Shown here: piece by piece, positions 45,479 through 54,368 of the stretch
Numbering within the stretch: position 1 is the stretch's first letter
How the letters are laid out: every line of letters starts with the position of its first letter
Origin: Bacillaceae bacterium S4-13-56
GTDB taxonomy: Bacteria; Bacillota; Bacilli; Bacillales; JAWJLM01
Reading direction: 5' to 3'
Length of the DNA: 64,000 nt
Assembly: GCA_040191315.1 (NCBI GenBank)
Contig: JAWJLM010000005.1
Coordinates: forward strand, 1-64,000
Position numbers and translations under genes: made by a program
The notes under the pieces: model-generated
Databases searched by the model: none
What the model was told of the DNA's origin: nothing
The model's input: the letters and a program-made list of their open reading frames with translations, nothing else

Positions 45479-47278
45479 TTGAAGGAGCATCTAAGATCTA
45501 AGTTAGCTGTTCTCCCAGATCAACCAGGTTGTTACTTAATGAAAGATCATAAAGGAACAGTTATTTATGTAGGAAAAGCAAAAATTTTAAAGAATCGAGT
45601 TCGCTCTTATTTTACTGGAGCTCATGATGGGAAAACTTTACGTCTTGTGCAAGAGATAGACGATTTCGAATATATTGTAACCTCCTCTGAAATGGAAGCT
45701 CTTATCCTTGAAATGAACTTAATTAAAAAATATGATCCGAAATACAATGTACTACTCAAGGATGACAAGACCTATCCATATATTAAAATCACGGCAGAGG
45801 AACAACCAAGATTGCTGGTCACACGCCAAGTGAAAAGAGATAAAGGGAAATATTTCGGCCCTTATCCTAACGTATATGCTGCAAGAGAGACAAAAAAACT
45901 ACTCGATCGATTATATCCATTAAGAAAGTGCTCTACAATGCCTGAGCGGGTTTGCCTGTACTATCATATGAAACAATGCTTGGCACCTTGTGTGAATAAC
46001 ATATCTAAAGAAACGAATCGGCAAATTGCACAAGAAATTAGCCGATTTTTAAATGGTGGACATAAGCAGGTTAAAGAAGATTTATCAAAAAAAATGCTCG
46101 AGGCGTCAGAGAATTTAGATTTTGAAAGAGCAAAGGAATATAGAGATCAGATACAACATATTGAATCTGTTATGGAACAGCAAAAAGTGACTATTAATGA
46201 TCAAGTAGATCGTGATATTTTTGCCTACGCTATCGATAAAGGGTGGATGTGTGTTCAAGTCTTTTTTGTGAGAAGCGGAAAGCTGATTGAACGTGATGTG
46301 GCATTATTTCCTTTTTTTGATAGTCCGGAAGAGACATTTCATAGCTATATTGGACGGTTTTATATCCATCAGAATCACCCTAAACCATATGAAATCCATG
46401 TTCCGGTTGAAGCGGATCGCGAGTTATTGAATCGTGTGCTAGATGTTCAAGTCAAAACACCAATCAGAGGTAGAAATAAAGAACTTGTCCAATTGGCCAA
46501 GAAAAATGCACAGATAGCTTTAAAAGAAAAGTTTTTTCTTATTGAAAAGGATGAAGAGAGGACAATAAAAGCGGTAGAGCAGTTAGGAGATCATCTGCAT
46601 ATTGAGACTCCTCACCGAATTGAAGCCTTCGACAATTCGAATATTCAAGGAACTTCTCCTGTTTCAGCAATGGTGGTTTTTATTGATGGACGCCCTAACA
46701 AAAAGGAGTATCGTAAATACAAAGTAAAGACAGTAAAAGGCCCTGATGATTACGAAACGATGCGCGAAGTTATTCGCAGGCGCTACCAAAGGGTATTAAA
46801 AGAAAACTTACCTTTACCTGACCTTGTATTGATTGATGGAGGAAAAGGGCAAATGAAAGCTGCTACAGAGGTATTAGAGGATGAACTGAGTTTAGATATC
46901 CCTGTCTGTGGACTTGCCAAGGATGATAAACACCGGACAAGTGAATTATTGTACGGATCTCCACCCGCTGTTGTGGAACTTTCAAGAAAATCTCAAGCTT
47001 TTTATTTAGTTCAACGGATTCAAGATGAGGTGCATCGTTTTGCTATTTCCTTTCACCGACAAGTTCGTGGAAAAGGAACGATTCAATCCAAATTGGACCA
47101 AATACCAGGAGTAGGAGAAAAACGGAGAAGAATGCTCCTACGACATTTTGGTTCACTTAAGAAAATTAAAGAATCCGATGTGAAGGATTTAACGGCAGCT
47201 GGGATTCCCCAACAAGTTGCAGAAAGCATTTTAGAATATCTAAGTAAATCACAAGAAAATATAGATCTAAAGGATTAA
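45479..47278 (+). CDS. uvrC: Excinuclease ABC subunit C
   Basis: 599 residues. Makes both incisions in nucleotide excision repair with UvrB. N-terminal GIY-YIG nuclease ([18 protein letters not shown]), UVR domain near residues 200-240 ([19 protein letters not shown]), RNase H-like nuclease ([30 protein letters not shown]) and C-terminal HhH pair. Start is TTG at 45479, 11 bases after GGAGG; it gives [17 protein letters not shown], as in the family. A GTG at 45470 is too close to that site. TATAAT at about 45450 may be its -10. Confidence 0.95.
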   Translation: MKEHLRSKLAVLPDQPGCYLMKDHKGTVIYVGKAKILKNRVRSYFTGAHDGKTLRLVQEIDDFEYIVTSSEMEALILEMNLIKKYDPKYNVLLKDDKTYPYIKITAEEQPRLLVTRQVKRDKGKYFGPYPNVYAARETKKLLDRLYPLRKCSTMPERVCLYYHMKQCLAPCVNNISKETNRQIAQEISRFLNGGHKQVKEDLSKKMLEASENLDFERAKEYRDQIQHIESVMEQQKVTINDQVDRDIFAYAIDKGWMCVQVFFVRSGKLIERDVALFPFFDSPEETFHSYIGRFYIHQNHPKPYEIHVPVEADRELLNRVLDVQVKTPIRGRNKELVQLAKKNAQIALKEKFFLIEKDEERTIKAVEQLGDHLHIETPHRIEAFDNSNIQGTSPVSAMVVFIDGRPNKKEYRKYKVKTVKGPDDYETMREVIRRRYQRVLKENLPLPDLVLIDGGKGQMKAATEVLEDELSLDIPVCGLAKDDKHRTSELLYGSPPAVVELSRKSQAFYLVQRIQDEVHRFAISFHRQVRGKGTIQSKLDQIPGVGEKRRRMLLRHFGSLKKIKESDVKDLTAAGIPQQVAESILEYLSKSQENIDLKD

Positions 47279-47279
47279 T

Positions 47280-47319
47280 AAAAAGATGATTCCTCGGGCT
47301 TGAGGAATCATCTTTTTTA
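47280..47319 (+). terminator. Terminator after uvrC
   Basis: AAAAGATGATTCCTC and exact inverse around a 6-base loop, T-run. Confidence 0.93.
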
Positions 47320-47329
47320 CAAGATAAGA

Positions 47330-47646
47330 AGATACCAGCGAAAAAGCTTCCTAGAATAATCTTCGAAGCTTTTGCCCCGAGTAATCGCACAAAGGAAAGC
47401 TACATAGCGCTACTTCACAGAAACAAGAGCTTTTCTTGTTTCGAGGGGAAGCCTATCGACTAGAGTCGGTTCCCTCCTCTCCATCGATAAGTCAACATCG
47501 ATGAAGGAGGTTCGGTTAAAACCGCGACATCGTGTTGGGACTGCGATTACTTGTCCCACCGAAATGATTTGCAACGCCTACGTGACCCACATCCTGTGGG
47601 CCTCACCGCCTTACGTCAATGATCAAGGGCGCTTGCGCTTTTCTTA
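47330..47646 (+). repeat. Dispersed repeat R1, long copy with an insert module
   Basis: R1 left part, GAAACAAGAGCTTTTCTTG, then a module starting TCCCTCCTCTCCATCGATAA with an inner inverted repeat (ATCGATAAGTCAACATCGAT), AAGGAGGTTCGGTTAAAA, and the R1 right end GGGCGCTTGCGCTTTTCTTA. The same module recurs at 52832-53124. Confidence 0.7.
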
Positions 47647-47703
47647 ATTGTTTTCTCTTTTGCTCGCATATGTTCTAGTGCACGTGGTGGTTGCTAGCAC
47701 TTA

Positions 47704-47793
47704 AATGAAAAAGTAGGCAGGCAATTTGAAAAGGTGAGGTTATTGGGGCTTACTGTTTCCCAGTACTTGTCTCTGCTTGCCCTACTTACTTTC
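47704..47793 (-). ncRNA. Structured RNA or complex terminator downstream of yslB
   Basis: On the minus strand, AAGTAGG (about 47785) pairs with CCTACTT before a run of T (47710-47704). Inside is a hairpin TACTG-GGAAA-CAGTA. The roughly 85-base domain is larger than a simple terminator. It could be the 3' end of yslB mRNA or an independent small RNA; no family was recognised. Confidence 0.35.
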
Positions 47794-48227
47794 TAACTCT
47801 CAACTAACACTTCAAAGACTACAGTGTTCTTATTTTTTACCTCAAAGTTAGCTTCTGTTTGTCTGCCGGTAATTAATCGGATCTGCTCAGCAATAAATCC
47901 ACATTCTAAACGATAATTTATTGGCTGTTCATAATTATTACGGACATCAATAATAGGACCTGTCAGTTCGTAAGAATAAAGAGTCTTTTTTTCTTTTAAC
48001 AACTTCAAGTCTCCCCATCCTACTTGTTTAAAAAAATACGGAAGCTCATCTAAAATGTTTAGTGGAAATTTTCTTGCTAAATTTTTCCCCATATAATACA
48101 AGATCTTATTTGCGTCTTGTCCTAAGAGATCAGGTAATGCGATATGTCTTAGAAGCTCATGACCAGCTAAGGGCCCAGTGATTCCTGATAATTGATATAA
48201 GTCAAAGGTACGTTTTTCTTTTTTCAT
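47793..48227 (-). CDS. yslB: DUF2507 protein YslB
   Basis: 144 residues, soluble; matches the YslB family (LLRHIALPDLLGQDANKILY, YFFKQVGWGDLKLLKEKK, LECGFIAEQIRLITGRQTEA), which resembles the fold of heme- or ligand-binding V4R-like domains by general pattern only. Function unknown. The neighbouring sdh genes lie in the same region in B. subtilis, but here a dead transposon separates them. Confidence 0.85.
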   Translation of the reverse strand: MKKEKRTFDLYQLSGITGPLAGHELLRHIALPDLLGQDANKILYYMGKNLARKFPLNILDELPYFFKQVGWGDLKLLKEKKTLYSYELTGPIIDVRNNYEQPINYRLECGFIAEQIRLITGRQTEANFEVKNKNTVVFEVLVES

Positions 48228-48324
48228 GTAATCAGCCTCATCCCTTTCTGTTTCTATTTTCTATTGTTTGCGGGATCTTGTGAACCTCTCCAACTAATTG
48301 CTTACCAATTTGATGGAGCATCCC

Positions 48325-48768
48325 TTATCTTGAATACAGTACAAAACAAGCACGATTAAGCCCCCTCGGTGACTTCATTGCCTGATGAAGACTAATTAAC
48401 GAAGATAAAGTTTGAGATGTTCTTTTTGCCAATACAGGAACTTTTGCCTACAAGGACAACCGTGAATTTTCAGACATGGATTTTTGATATGCTCGAATAA
48501 AATAACGAGCTGCTATATTATAACTTGCTGACAGATCAGCATGATAGATCTTTCCCGTAATGAAAGTGGCAAGGTCTTTTTTACAAGATATTTGTTTCTG
48601 TAACCATTAATCGACCCAACCAGATGGATGTTATACTTTACGCAATTTATTCGTTAATCGAAACAAACGGTCTTTTTCTTTTTCTTCGTTATAAATGAAT
48701 AGGGTTTCATCAAAAATATGAGAATGATTGGTAATTTTATGGCCTAGTGTTTTTGCGACTTCCATCAT
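48325..48768 (-). pseudogene. Remnant of tnpB (IS200/IS605 family)
   Basis: Minus-strand fragments of a TnpB-type RNA-guided nuclease. The N terminus (MMEVAKTLGHKITNHSHIFD to LRLTNKLRKV-type residues) is at 48768-48630; the C-terminal portion, including HADLSASYNIAARYFIRAYQ and ending in RACFVLYSR, is at about 48590-48325. About 700 bases of the middle are missing and the pieces are out of frame. The nuclease centre is gone. Confidence 0.8.
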
Positions 48769-48844
48769 TAACCCCCATTACCAAAACATATGTTCTATGA
48801 CGAAGTATACCATATAGATGTTTTAGTTGTAAACGTAAAAAGAT

Positions 48845-49245
48845 ATGACTGATGACAAAAAGAATCGGCATGCTTATTACAAGTTAACGTACCACTTAGT
48901 TGTAGTGACGAAATATAGGCATAAATGTATTTTTGAAGACATAATGAATAGATGGAAACAAATCACACTAGAATTATTTAAAAAGTGGGATTGTGAACTT
49001 CTCGAAATGAATGGAGAATCAGATCATGTAGACCTGCTATTTGACGCACCGACTCAGAATAATCTAGCAAACACGATCAACACAGGTATAAAACAGTCAC
49101 CTCTCGTAATGTAAGAAAAGAGTTCCCGAAGGAACTTGAAAAATATTATTGGAAATCTTATTTCTGGAGTAGAAGTTATATGATTTTAACCACACGCGGA
49201 TCAACAATTGACGTAATTAAAAATATAGAAAAGCAAGGTGAGTAA
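48845..49245 (+). pseudogene. Remnant of tnpA (IS200/IS605 Y1 transposase)
   Basis: Plus-strand TnpA, divergent from the tnpB remnant. The N-terminal part HAYYKLTYHLVVVTKYRHKC is intact. The metal-binding HUH motif reads HVDLL instead of the usual HVHLL, so the second histidine is lost. A one-base frameshift near 49090 moves the catalytic-tyrosine part (SRNVRKEFPKELEKYYW...FWSRSYMILTT) to another frame. The copy is dead. Confidence 0.88.
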
Positions 49246-49404
49246 GACCTTAGCGCCTAACCCCCACTAAATCAAGATTTTGAAGGGGAATGAAGCGCTG
49301 ATTTTTTGTTTAATCTTTCATTCCTCTTTTTTCTCATGATTTTTTTGAAAATGAAATGAATTTTCAAAAAAATGCGAAAGCATAAACTATTGACACTTGA
49401 TTTC

Positions 49405-49433
49405 TTGACGCTTTTTAAGGATAGAAGTACAAT
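49405..49433 (+). promoter_or_regulatory. Sigma-A promoter of sdhCAB
   Basis: TTGACG at 49405-49410, 17-base spacer, TACAAT at 49428-49433. A second TTGACA lies at 49390. The start would be near 49440, giving a leader of about 150 bases. Confidence 0.7.
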
Positions 49434-49481
49434 AAATGTGTTACAAAATATCCATTTGTCGAGATAATAAAAAGCAGTATA

Positions 49482-49513
49482 AAAGTGTTGGAAACCTATC
49501 CCAACTTTTTTTA
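49482..49513 (+). terminator. Terminator-like hairpin in the sdh leader
   Basis: AAAAGTGTTGG and CCAACTTTTTTT around a loop of about 8 bases, followed by T. It lies between the sdh promoter and sdhC and so may act as an attenuator, or may terminate transcription coming from the dead transposon. Confidence 0.55.
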
Positions 49514-49519
49514 TTGAAA

Positions 49520-49533
49520 TTAAAGCGCTTTTA
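49520..49533 (+). promoter_or_regulatory. Candidate cre site before sdhC
   Basis: TTAAAGCGCTTTTA, a perfect 14-base palindrome with the cre core, fits the consensus at 12 of 14 positions. It lies in the leader, downstream of the promoter. Confidence 0.5.
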
Positions 49534-49588
49534 TTATTTTGAAATAATGGGGGGAGAAAGATTTTTCAAATCATGAGGGGGGTAACAG

Positions 49589-50200
49589 ATGGCTCAAGAT
49601 CGTGAATTTCAAATGCGTAGGCTCCATTCTTTGCTAGGGGTAATTCCAATTGGAATATTTTTAGTCCAACATCTAGTGGTCAATAATTTTGCTACTAGAG
49701 GACCAGAGGCATTTAATGCGGCTGCTGGTTTTATGGAAAGTTTACCTTTTAGGTATTTCTTAGAAGTATTTATTATCTTTTTACCATTATTGTACCATGC
49801 GATCTATGGGGTGTACATTGCATTAACAGCTAAAAACAATTTAAGTAGGTATGGTTTCTTTAGAAACTGGATGTTTTATTTGCAACGCCTAACAGGAATC
49901 ATAACTCTTATATTTGTAGTATGGCATGTCTGGGGAACGCGTATTGCAATTGGGTTAGGGAGAGCGGAATTAGACTATTCCTTAATGGCTGACATTTTTT
50001 CTAGTCCGTTTATGCTTGTGTTTTACATAGTTGGGGTCGTTTCTACAATTTTCCACTTTTCGAATGGACTTTGGTCATTTCTTGTTAGCTGGGGAATCGC
50101 GCAATCTCCACGTTCGCAACTATATGCAACTTATTTTTCAATGATAGTCTTTGTTTTACTGACATATGTCGGACTAACAGCTATTTTTGCCTTTGTATAA
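49589..50200 (+). CDS. sdhC: Succinate dehydrogenase cytochrome b558 subunit
   Basis: 203 residues, five membrane helices; anchors the dehydrogenase and carries heme b toward menaquinone. Heme-ligand histidines known in B. subtilis are in place: His13 (RRLHS), His28 (VQHLV), and further ones in LYHAIYGVY, VWHVWG and FHFSNGLW. GAGGGGGG precedes the ATG. First of sdhC-sdhA-sdhB. Confidence 0.96.
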   Translation: MAQDREFQMRRLHSLLGVIPIGIFLVQHLVVNNFATRGPEAFNAAAGFMESLPFRYFLEVFIIFLPLLYHAIYGVYIALTAKNNLSRYGFFRNWMFYLQRLTGIITLIFVVWHVWGTRIAIGLGRAELDYSLMADIFSSPFMLVFYIVGVVSTIFHFSNGLWSFLVSWGIAQSPRSQLYATYFSMIVFVLLTYVGLTAIFAFV

Positions 50201-50249
50201 AATGATTGAACTAATAATGTAGGCAGTTATAAATAGGGGAGTGAGTAGT

Positions 50250-52010
50250 ATGAGTAACCGTAATATCGTTATCGTCGGTGGTGGTCTTGCAGGTTTAATG
50301 GCTGCAATCAAAGTTGCTGAAGCTGGCGCACATGTTGATTTGTTATCAATTGTTCCTGTAAAGCGTTCTCACTCTGTATGTGCCCAAGGTGGAATTAACG
50401 GAGCGGTAAATACAAAAGGAGAAGGGGATTCTCCATGGGAACACTTAGACGATACAGTTTATGGTGGAGACTTCTTAGCGAATCAACCACCTGTTAAAGC
50501 AATGTGTGAAGCTGCACCAAGTATTATTCATATGTTGGACCGTATGGGGGTTATGTTTAATCGTACACCGGAAGGACTCTTAGATTTTAGAAGATTCGGA
50601 GGTACTCAACATCACCGTACAGCATTTGCTGGTGCTACGACTGGGCAGCAATTGTTGTATGCATTAGATGAACAGGTTCGTCGTTATGAAGTGGAAGGAC
50701 TTGTTACGAAATATGAAGGATGGGAATTCTTATCTGCTGTAATTGATGAAGAAGGTGTGGGGCGAGGAGTTGTTGCTCAAAACCTTTACTCTCATGAAAT
50801 AAAAGCATTTAAGGCAGACGCCACAATTATTGCTTCTGGCGGTCCTGGAATTATTTTTGGAAAATCAACGAACTCTGTTATTAACACAGGTTCTGCTGCT
50901 TCGGCTTTATATCAGCAAGGGGTACACTATGCAAATGGAGAGTTTATTCAAATTCATCCAACAGCAATTCCAGGTGACGATAAATTACGTTTAATGAGTG
51001 AATCTGCACGTGGAGAAGGTGGACGTGTATGGACTTATAAAGATGGGGAGCCTTGGTACTTCCTAGAGGAGAAATATCCAGCCTATGGAAACCTTGTTCC
51101 AAGGGATATAGCAACTCGTGAAATCTTTGATGTATGTGTCAATCAAAAACTTGGAATTAATGGAGAGAACATGGTCTATCTTGACCTTTCTCATAAAGAT
51201 CCGAAAGAATTGGATATAAAGCTTGGTGGAATTATTGAAATTTATGAGAAGTTTATGGGGGATGACCCACGTAAGGTACCAATGAAAATTTTCCCTGCCG
51301 TTCACTATTCTATGGGAGGACTTTGGGTAGATTTTGACCAAATGACGAATATACCAGGAATTTTGGCAGCAGGTGAATGTGACTATTCACAACATGGGGC
51401 TAACCGTCTGGGTGCTAACTCTCTTCTTTCATCTATTTATGGAGGAATGGTTGCAGGACCTAATGCTATTAAATATATCGATGGTTTAGAAAAATCTGCG
51501 GAAGACATAAGTGATAGCATCTTTGATAAGCAACTTCAATATGAGCAAGAAAAGTTTGATCGTATTTTGGCGATGGATGGTGATGAGAACGCCTATGTTA
51601 TCCATAAAGAGCTTGGAGAATGGATGACAGATAACGTTACTGTTGTTCGTGAAAATTCTAAGTTGTTACAGACCGATGAAAAGATACAAGAACTATTAGA
51701 ACGATTTGAAAAAATTAATGTAAATGACACAATGAGGTGGAGTAACCAAGGGGCTATGTTTGTTCGTCAATTGGAAAACATGCTTCATCTAGCACGTGTT
51801 ATTACGATTGGTGCATATAACCGTAACGAGAGTCGTGGAGCTCACTATAAACCAGAGTTTCCAGACCGTAACGATGACGAATGGTTGAAGACAACTATTG
51901 CAACCTTTGATCCTGAAAATAAAGCTCCTGTTTTCACATATGAAGATGTGGATGTCTCCTTAATAAAGCCTCGTAAACGAGACTATACGAAGAAAAAAGG
52001 GGGTAAATAA
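50250..52010 (+). CDS. sdhA: Succinate dehydrogenase flavoprotein subunit
   Basis: 586 residues, same as B. subtilis. FAD-binding GGGLAGLMAAIKVAEAG at the N terminus, the SHSVCAQGGINGAVN region for covalent flavin attachment, active-site GTQHHRTAFAGATTG and HPTAIPG, and RLGANSLLSS. Oxidises succinate to fumarate on the inner face of the membrane. The ATG at 50250 follows AGGGGAG; a GTG at 50241 is in that site. sdhB follows at 2 bases. Confidence 0.96.
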   Translation: MSNRNIVIVGGGLAGLMAAIKVAEAGAHVDLLSIVPVKRSHSVCAQGGINGAVNTKGEGDSPWEHLDDTVYGGDFLANQPPVKAMCEAAPSIIHMLDRMGVMFNRTPEGLLDFRRFGGTQHHRTAFAGATTGQQLLYALDEQVRRYEVEGLVTKYEGWEFLSAVIDEEGVGRGVVAQNLYSHEIKAFKADATIIASGGPGIIFGKSTNSVINTGSAASALYQQGVHYANGEFIQIHPTAIPGDDKLRLMSESARGEGGRVWTYKDGEPWYFLEEKYPAYGNLVPRDIATREIFDVCVNQKLGINGENMVYLDLSHKDPKELDIKLGGIIEIYEKFMGDDPRKVPMKIFPAVHYSMGGLWVDFDQMTNIPGILAAGECDYSQHGANRLGANSLLSSIYGGMVAGPNAIKYIDGLEKSAEDISDSIFDKQLQYEQEKFDRILAMDGDENAYVIHKELGEWMTDNVTVVRENSKLLQTDEKIQELLERFEKINVNDTMRWSNQGAMFVRQLENMLHLARVITIGAYNRNESRGAHYKPEFPDRNDDEWLKTTIATFDPENKAPVFTYEDVDVSLIKPRKRDYTKKKGGK

Positions 52011-52012
52011 AC

Positions 52013-52771
52013 ATGAGTGAAAAGAAAGTAATAACCCTCATGATTCAAAGGCAGGATAATCCCGAATCAGCTCCGTATGAGGAAACGTTTGAAGTTCCAT
52101 ATAGAGAAAATATGAATGTCATATCTGCTTTAATGGAAATTCGTAGAAATCCTGTAAACAGTAAAGGGGAGAAAACCACCCCTGTATTTTGGGATATGAA
52201 CTGTTTAGAGGAAGTTTGTGGAGCCTGTTCTATGGTTATTAATGGGAAAGCTCGTCAATCTTGTACTGCTTTAGTCGATCAATTGGAACAACCAATCCGC
52301 CTTGAGCCAATGAGAACATTCCCGGTTCAGCGTGACCTAGCCGTAGACCGTAGTAGAATGTTTGATTCATTGAAAAAAGTAAAAGCATGGATTCCTATTG
52401 ATGGAACTTATGATTTAGGACCTGGGCCAAGAATGCCAGAAACAAAAAGACAATGGGCTTACGAATTGTCTAAATGTATGACATGTGGGGTCTGCTTAGA
52501 AGCTTGTCCAAATGTAAATAGTAAATCAGATTTTATTGGACCACAGTCTCTTTCTCAAGTTCGTTTATTTAATGCACATCCAACTGGAGAAATGAATAAA
52601 GCGGAACGTCTTCAAACCATTATGGGAGATGGAGGACTAGCTAATTGTGGAAATTCACAAAACTGTGTTCAATCATGTCCAAAAGGTATTCCTTTAACGA
52701 CATCTATTGCTGCTCTAAATAGAGATGCAAGTATTCAATCATTTAGAAATTTCTTTGGAAGTGATCGATAA
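52013..52771 (+). CDS. sdhB: Succinate dehydrogenase iron-sulfur subunit
   Basis: 252 residues. [2Fe-2S] ligands in CLEEVCGACSM...ARQSC; [4Fe-4S] and [3Fe-4S] ligands in CMTCGVCLEACP and CGNSQNCVQSCPKGIP. Passes electrons from SdhA to SdhC. AAGGGGG lies before the ATG, inside the end of sdhA, so expression is coupled. A strong terminator follows. Confidence 0.96.
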   Translation: MSEKKVITLMIQRQDNPESAPYEETFEVPYRENMNVISALMEIRRNPVNSKGEKTTPVFWDMNCLEEVCGACSMVINGKARQSCTALVDQLEQPIRLEPMRTFPVQRDLAVDRSRMFDSLKKVKAWIPIDGTYDLGPGPRMPETKRQWAYELSKCMTCGVCLEACPNVNSKSDFIGPQSLSQVRLFNAHPTGEMNKAERLQTIMGDGGLANCGNSQNCVQSCPKGIPLTTSIAALNRDASIQSFRNFFGSDR

Positions 52772-52779
52772 AATATTTG

Positions 52780-52813
52780 GATCCCCGTGATTGTGTTCAC
52801 GGGGATCTTTTTA
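52780..52813 (+). terminator. Terminator after sdhB
   Basis: GATCCCCGTGA and its inverse, loop of 6, then TTTTT. Confidence 0.92.
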
Positions 52814-52831
52814 AAAGATAAAGTATAAAAT

Positions 52832-53124
52832 TCGTCTAGCTCCAGCGCCCTATCGACTAGAGACGGTTCCCTCCTCTCCATCGATAAGTCAACATCGATG
52901 ATGGAGGTTCGGTTAAAAACGCGACATCCGATTACTAGGCCCACCGAAAACATTTGTCGCAACACCGAACTGACTCGCAGGATGCGAGCCCTCGTGAACC
53001 GTGTTTCCTTTGGGCCTACACGATGTAGGTCACCACACGATGTGACGGCTTTAGCCGACGATCCTTAATATCGATGAGGTCCACCGCCTTACGTCGATGA
53101 TCAAGGGCGCTTGCGCTTTTCTTA
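52832..53124 (+). repeat. Dispersed repeat R1, long copy
   Basis: TCTAGCTCCAGCGCCC joined directly to CTATCGACTAGAGACGGTTC, the TCCATCGATAAGTCAACATC module, a region with palindromes such as CACACGATGTG and GACTCGCAGGATGCGAGCC, and the right end GGGCGCTTGCGCTTTTCTTA. It is GC-richer than its surroundings. Confidence 0.7.
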
Positions 53125-53158
53125 TGCTAAAACAGTAAAAAGTCTTTTGAAAAAGTGT

Positions 53159-53187
53159 AACAGTATCTTAATCTTTCTCATAGTATA
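53159..53187 (+). promoter_or_regulatory. Sigma-K-type promoter of gerE
   Basis: AACA at 53159-53162, 16 bases, then CATAGTATA at 53179-53187, matching the sigma-K pattern (AC, 16 bases, CATANNNTA). Fits late mother-cell expression of gerE known from B. subtilis. Confidence 0.65.
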
Positions 53188-53246
53188 CAATGACTAAATA
53201 ACTACCCTTCTCCATGCAGCTTTCAATAGCAAGGAGGGTTTAGCCT

Positions 53247-53471
53247 TTGAAAGACGGAGACTATAAGCAGAAGCAACTATTAACCAAAAGAGAGAAAGAG
53301 GTCTTTGAATTGCTTGTTCAAGACAAGACGACGAAAGATATTGCACAAGAACTATTTATTTCAGAAAAGACCGTCCGAAACCATATTTCAAATGCGATAC
53401 AGAAGTTAGGTGTAAAGGGGCGCTCGCAGGCAGTTGTGGAGCTTCTGCGCATGGGAGAACTTACACTGTAA
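53247..53471 (+). CDS. gerE: Spore coat gene regulator GerE
   Basis: 74 residues, a stand-alone LuxR-type helix-turn-helix: LTKREKEVFELLVQDKTT, IAQELFISEKTVRNHISNAI, LGVKGRSQAVVELLRMGEL. Controls coat protein genes in the mother cell late in sporulation. Starts with TTG at 53247, ten bases after AAGGAGGG. Monocistronic, sigma-K-type promoter and own terminator. Confidence 0.95.
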   Translation: MKDGDYKQKQLLTKREKEVFELLVQDKTTKDIAQELFISEKTVRNHISNAIQKLGVKGRSQAVVELLRMGELTL

Positions 53472-53525
53472 GAAGGTCTAGCTTATGATATGATGTTTCG
53501 CTTCAGTCGTCGAAGGTCTACATTT

Positions 53526-53558
53526 AAAAATCCTTTGCACGTATGCAAAGGATTTTTT
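53526..53558 (+). terminator. Terminator after gerE
   Basis: AAAAATCCTTTGCA, CGTA, TGCAAAGGATTTTTT. Confidence 0.92.
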
Positions 53559-53674
53559 CCTTTTGAAAGTTTTTATCTAAATAAACAACCTCTTATATTT
53601 CTATAAGGAAAAAAAGTTGCAATTTATGCTTAAAAAAGCAACAATAAAGTCATATCCTACTGGAGGTGTCAGTG

Positions 53675-54124
53675 TTGAATCCAACAATTAAGGAATCAGA
53701 TACAATTATCGAAATAGAAAAGAATCTACGTTCTATTTCTTCTATGATAAAACAGAATGGTAGGGAAATTTTGCAAAATTACCCTATCACACCTCCACAG
53801 TTTGTTGCTCTTCAATGGCTATTGGAGTATGGGGCAATGACTATCGGTGATTTATCTCAAAAAATGTATTTTGCATATAGCACTACTACTGATCTAGTAG
53901 ATAGAATGGAAAAAAACGAACTTGTAATGAGAAAGAAAGATTCTAAAGATCGAAGAGTAGTCCAAATACATCTTTTAGAAAAAGGGAAAAAGATCATTCA
54001 AGAAGTTGTGGCTAAAAGACAGGAATACCTAACAACTATTCTTGAAGGTTTTTCAGAAGAGGAAACAAGGAATATCCAAGACATACTTTCAAAACTCCAA
54101 AGAGAGATGGAGAAAGGGACATAA
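53675..54124 (+). CDS. ysmB: MarR family transcriptional regulator YsmB
   Basis: 149 residues. Winged helix with PITPPQFVALQWLLEYGAMT, IGDLSQKMYFAYSTTTDLVD and the wing RKKDSKDRRVVQIHL. Ligand and targets unknown. The likely start is TTG at 53675, six bases after TGGAGGTG; GTGs at 53666 and 53672 overlap or crowd that site. In B. subtilis a glutamate racemase gene lies nearby between gerE and gerM; none is present here. Confidence 0.87.
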   Translation: MNPTIKESDTIIEIEKNLRSISSMIKQNGREILQNYPITPPQFVALQWLLEYGAMTIGDLSQKMYFAYSTTTDLVDRMEKNELVMRKKDSKDRRVVQIHLLEKGKKIIQEVVAKRQEYLTTILEGFSEEETRNIQDILSKLQREMEKGT

Positions 54125-54139
54125 TTTATATAATAAAGA

Positions 54140-54194
54140 AAAGGCTGGTTATACAAGAGACATTCACCGCTCTTGTATAACCAGCCTTTTTTTG
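54140..54194 (+). terminator. Terminator after ysmB
   Basis: Perfect 20-bp stem (AAGGCTGGTTATACAAGAG and inverse) with a 10-base loop and seven T. Confidence 0.95.
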
Positions 54195-54368
54195 ATTTTT
54201 ATGAACAGGTTAATCAAAGATTAAAAAGATTTGTGCTTCATAAAGGTGATGAGGAATATTTTTATTCCCTCTCTTACGCAATCTGTAAATTTTTTTATAG
54301 AAGCTTGGTCTATTTTTTTAGATAACTCGTATACATGATAGTACAAACCATCTTTGGGAGGGAAAGAA

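Noticed and set aside
47793-48300. Lysine riboswitch or lysC near yslB
   Set aside because: Such genes lie nearby in B. subtilis, but no aspartokinase or L-box sequence is seen here.
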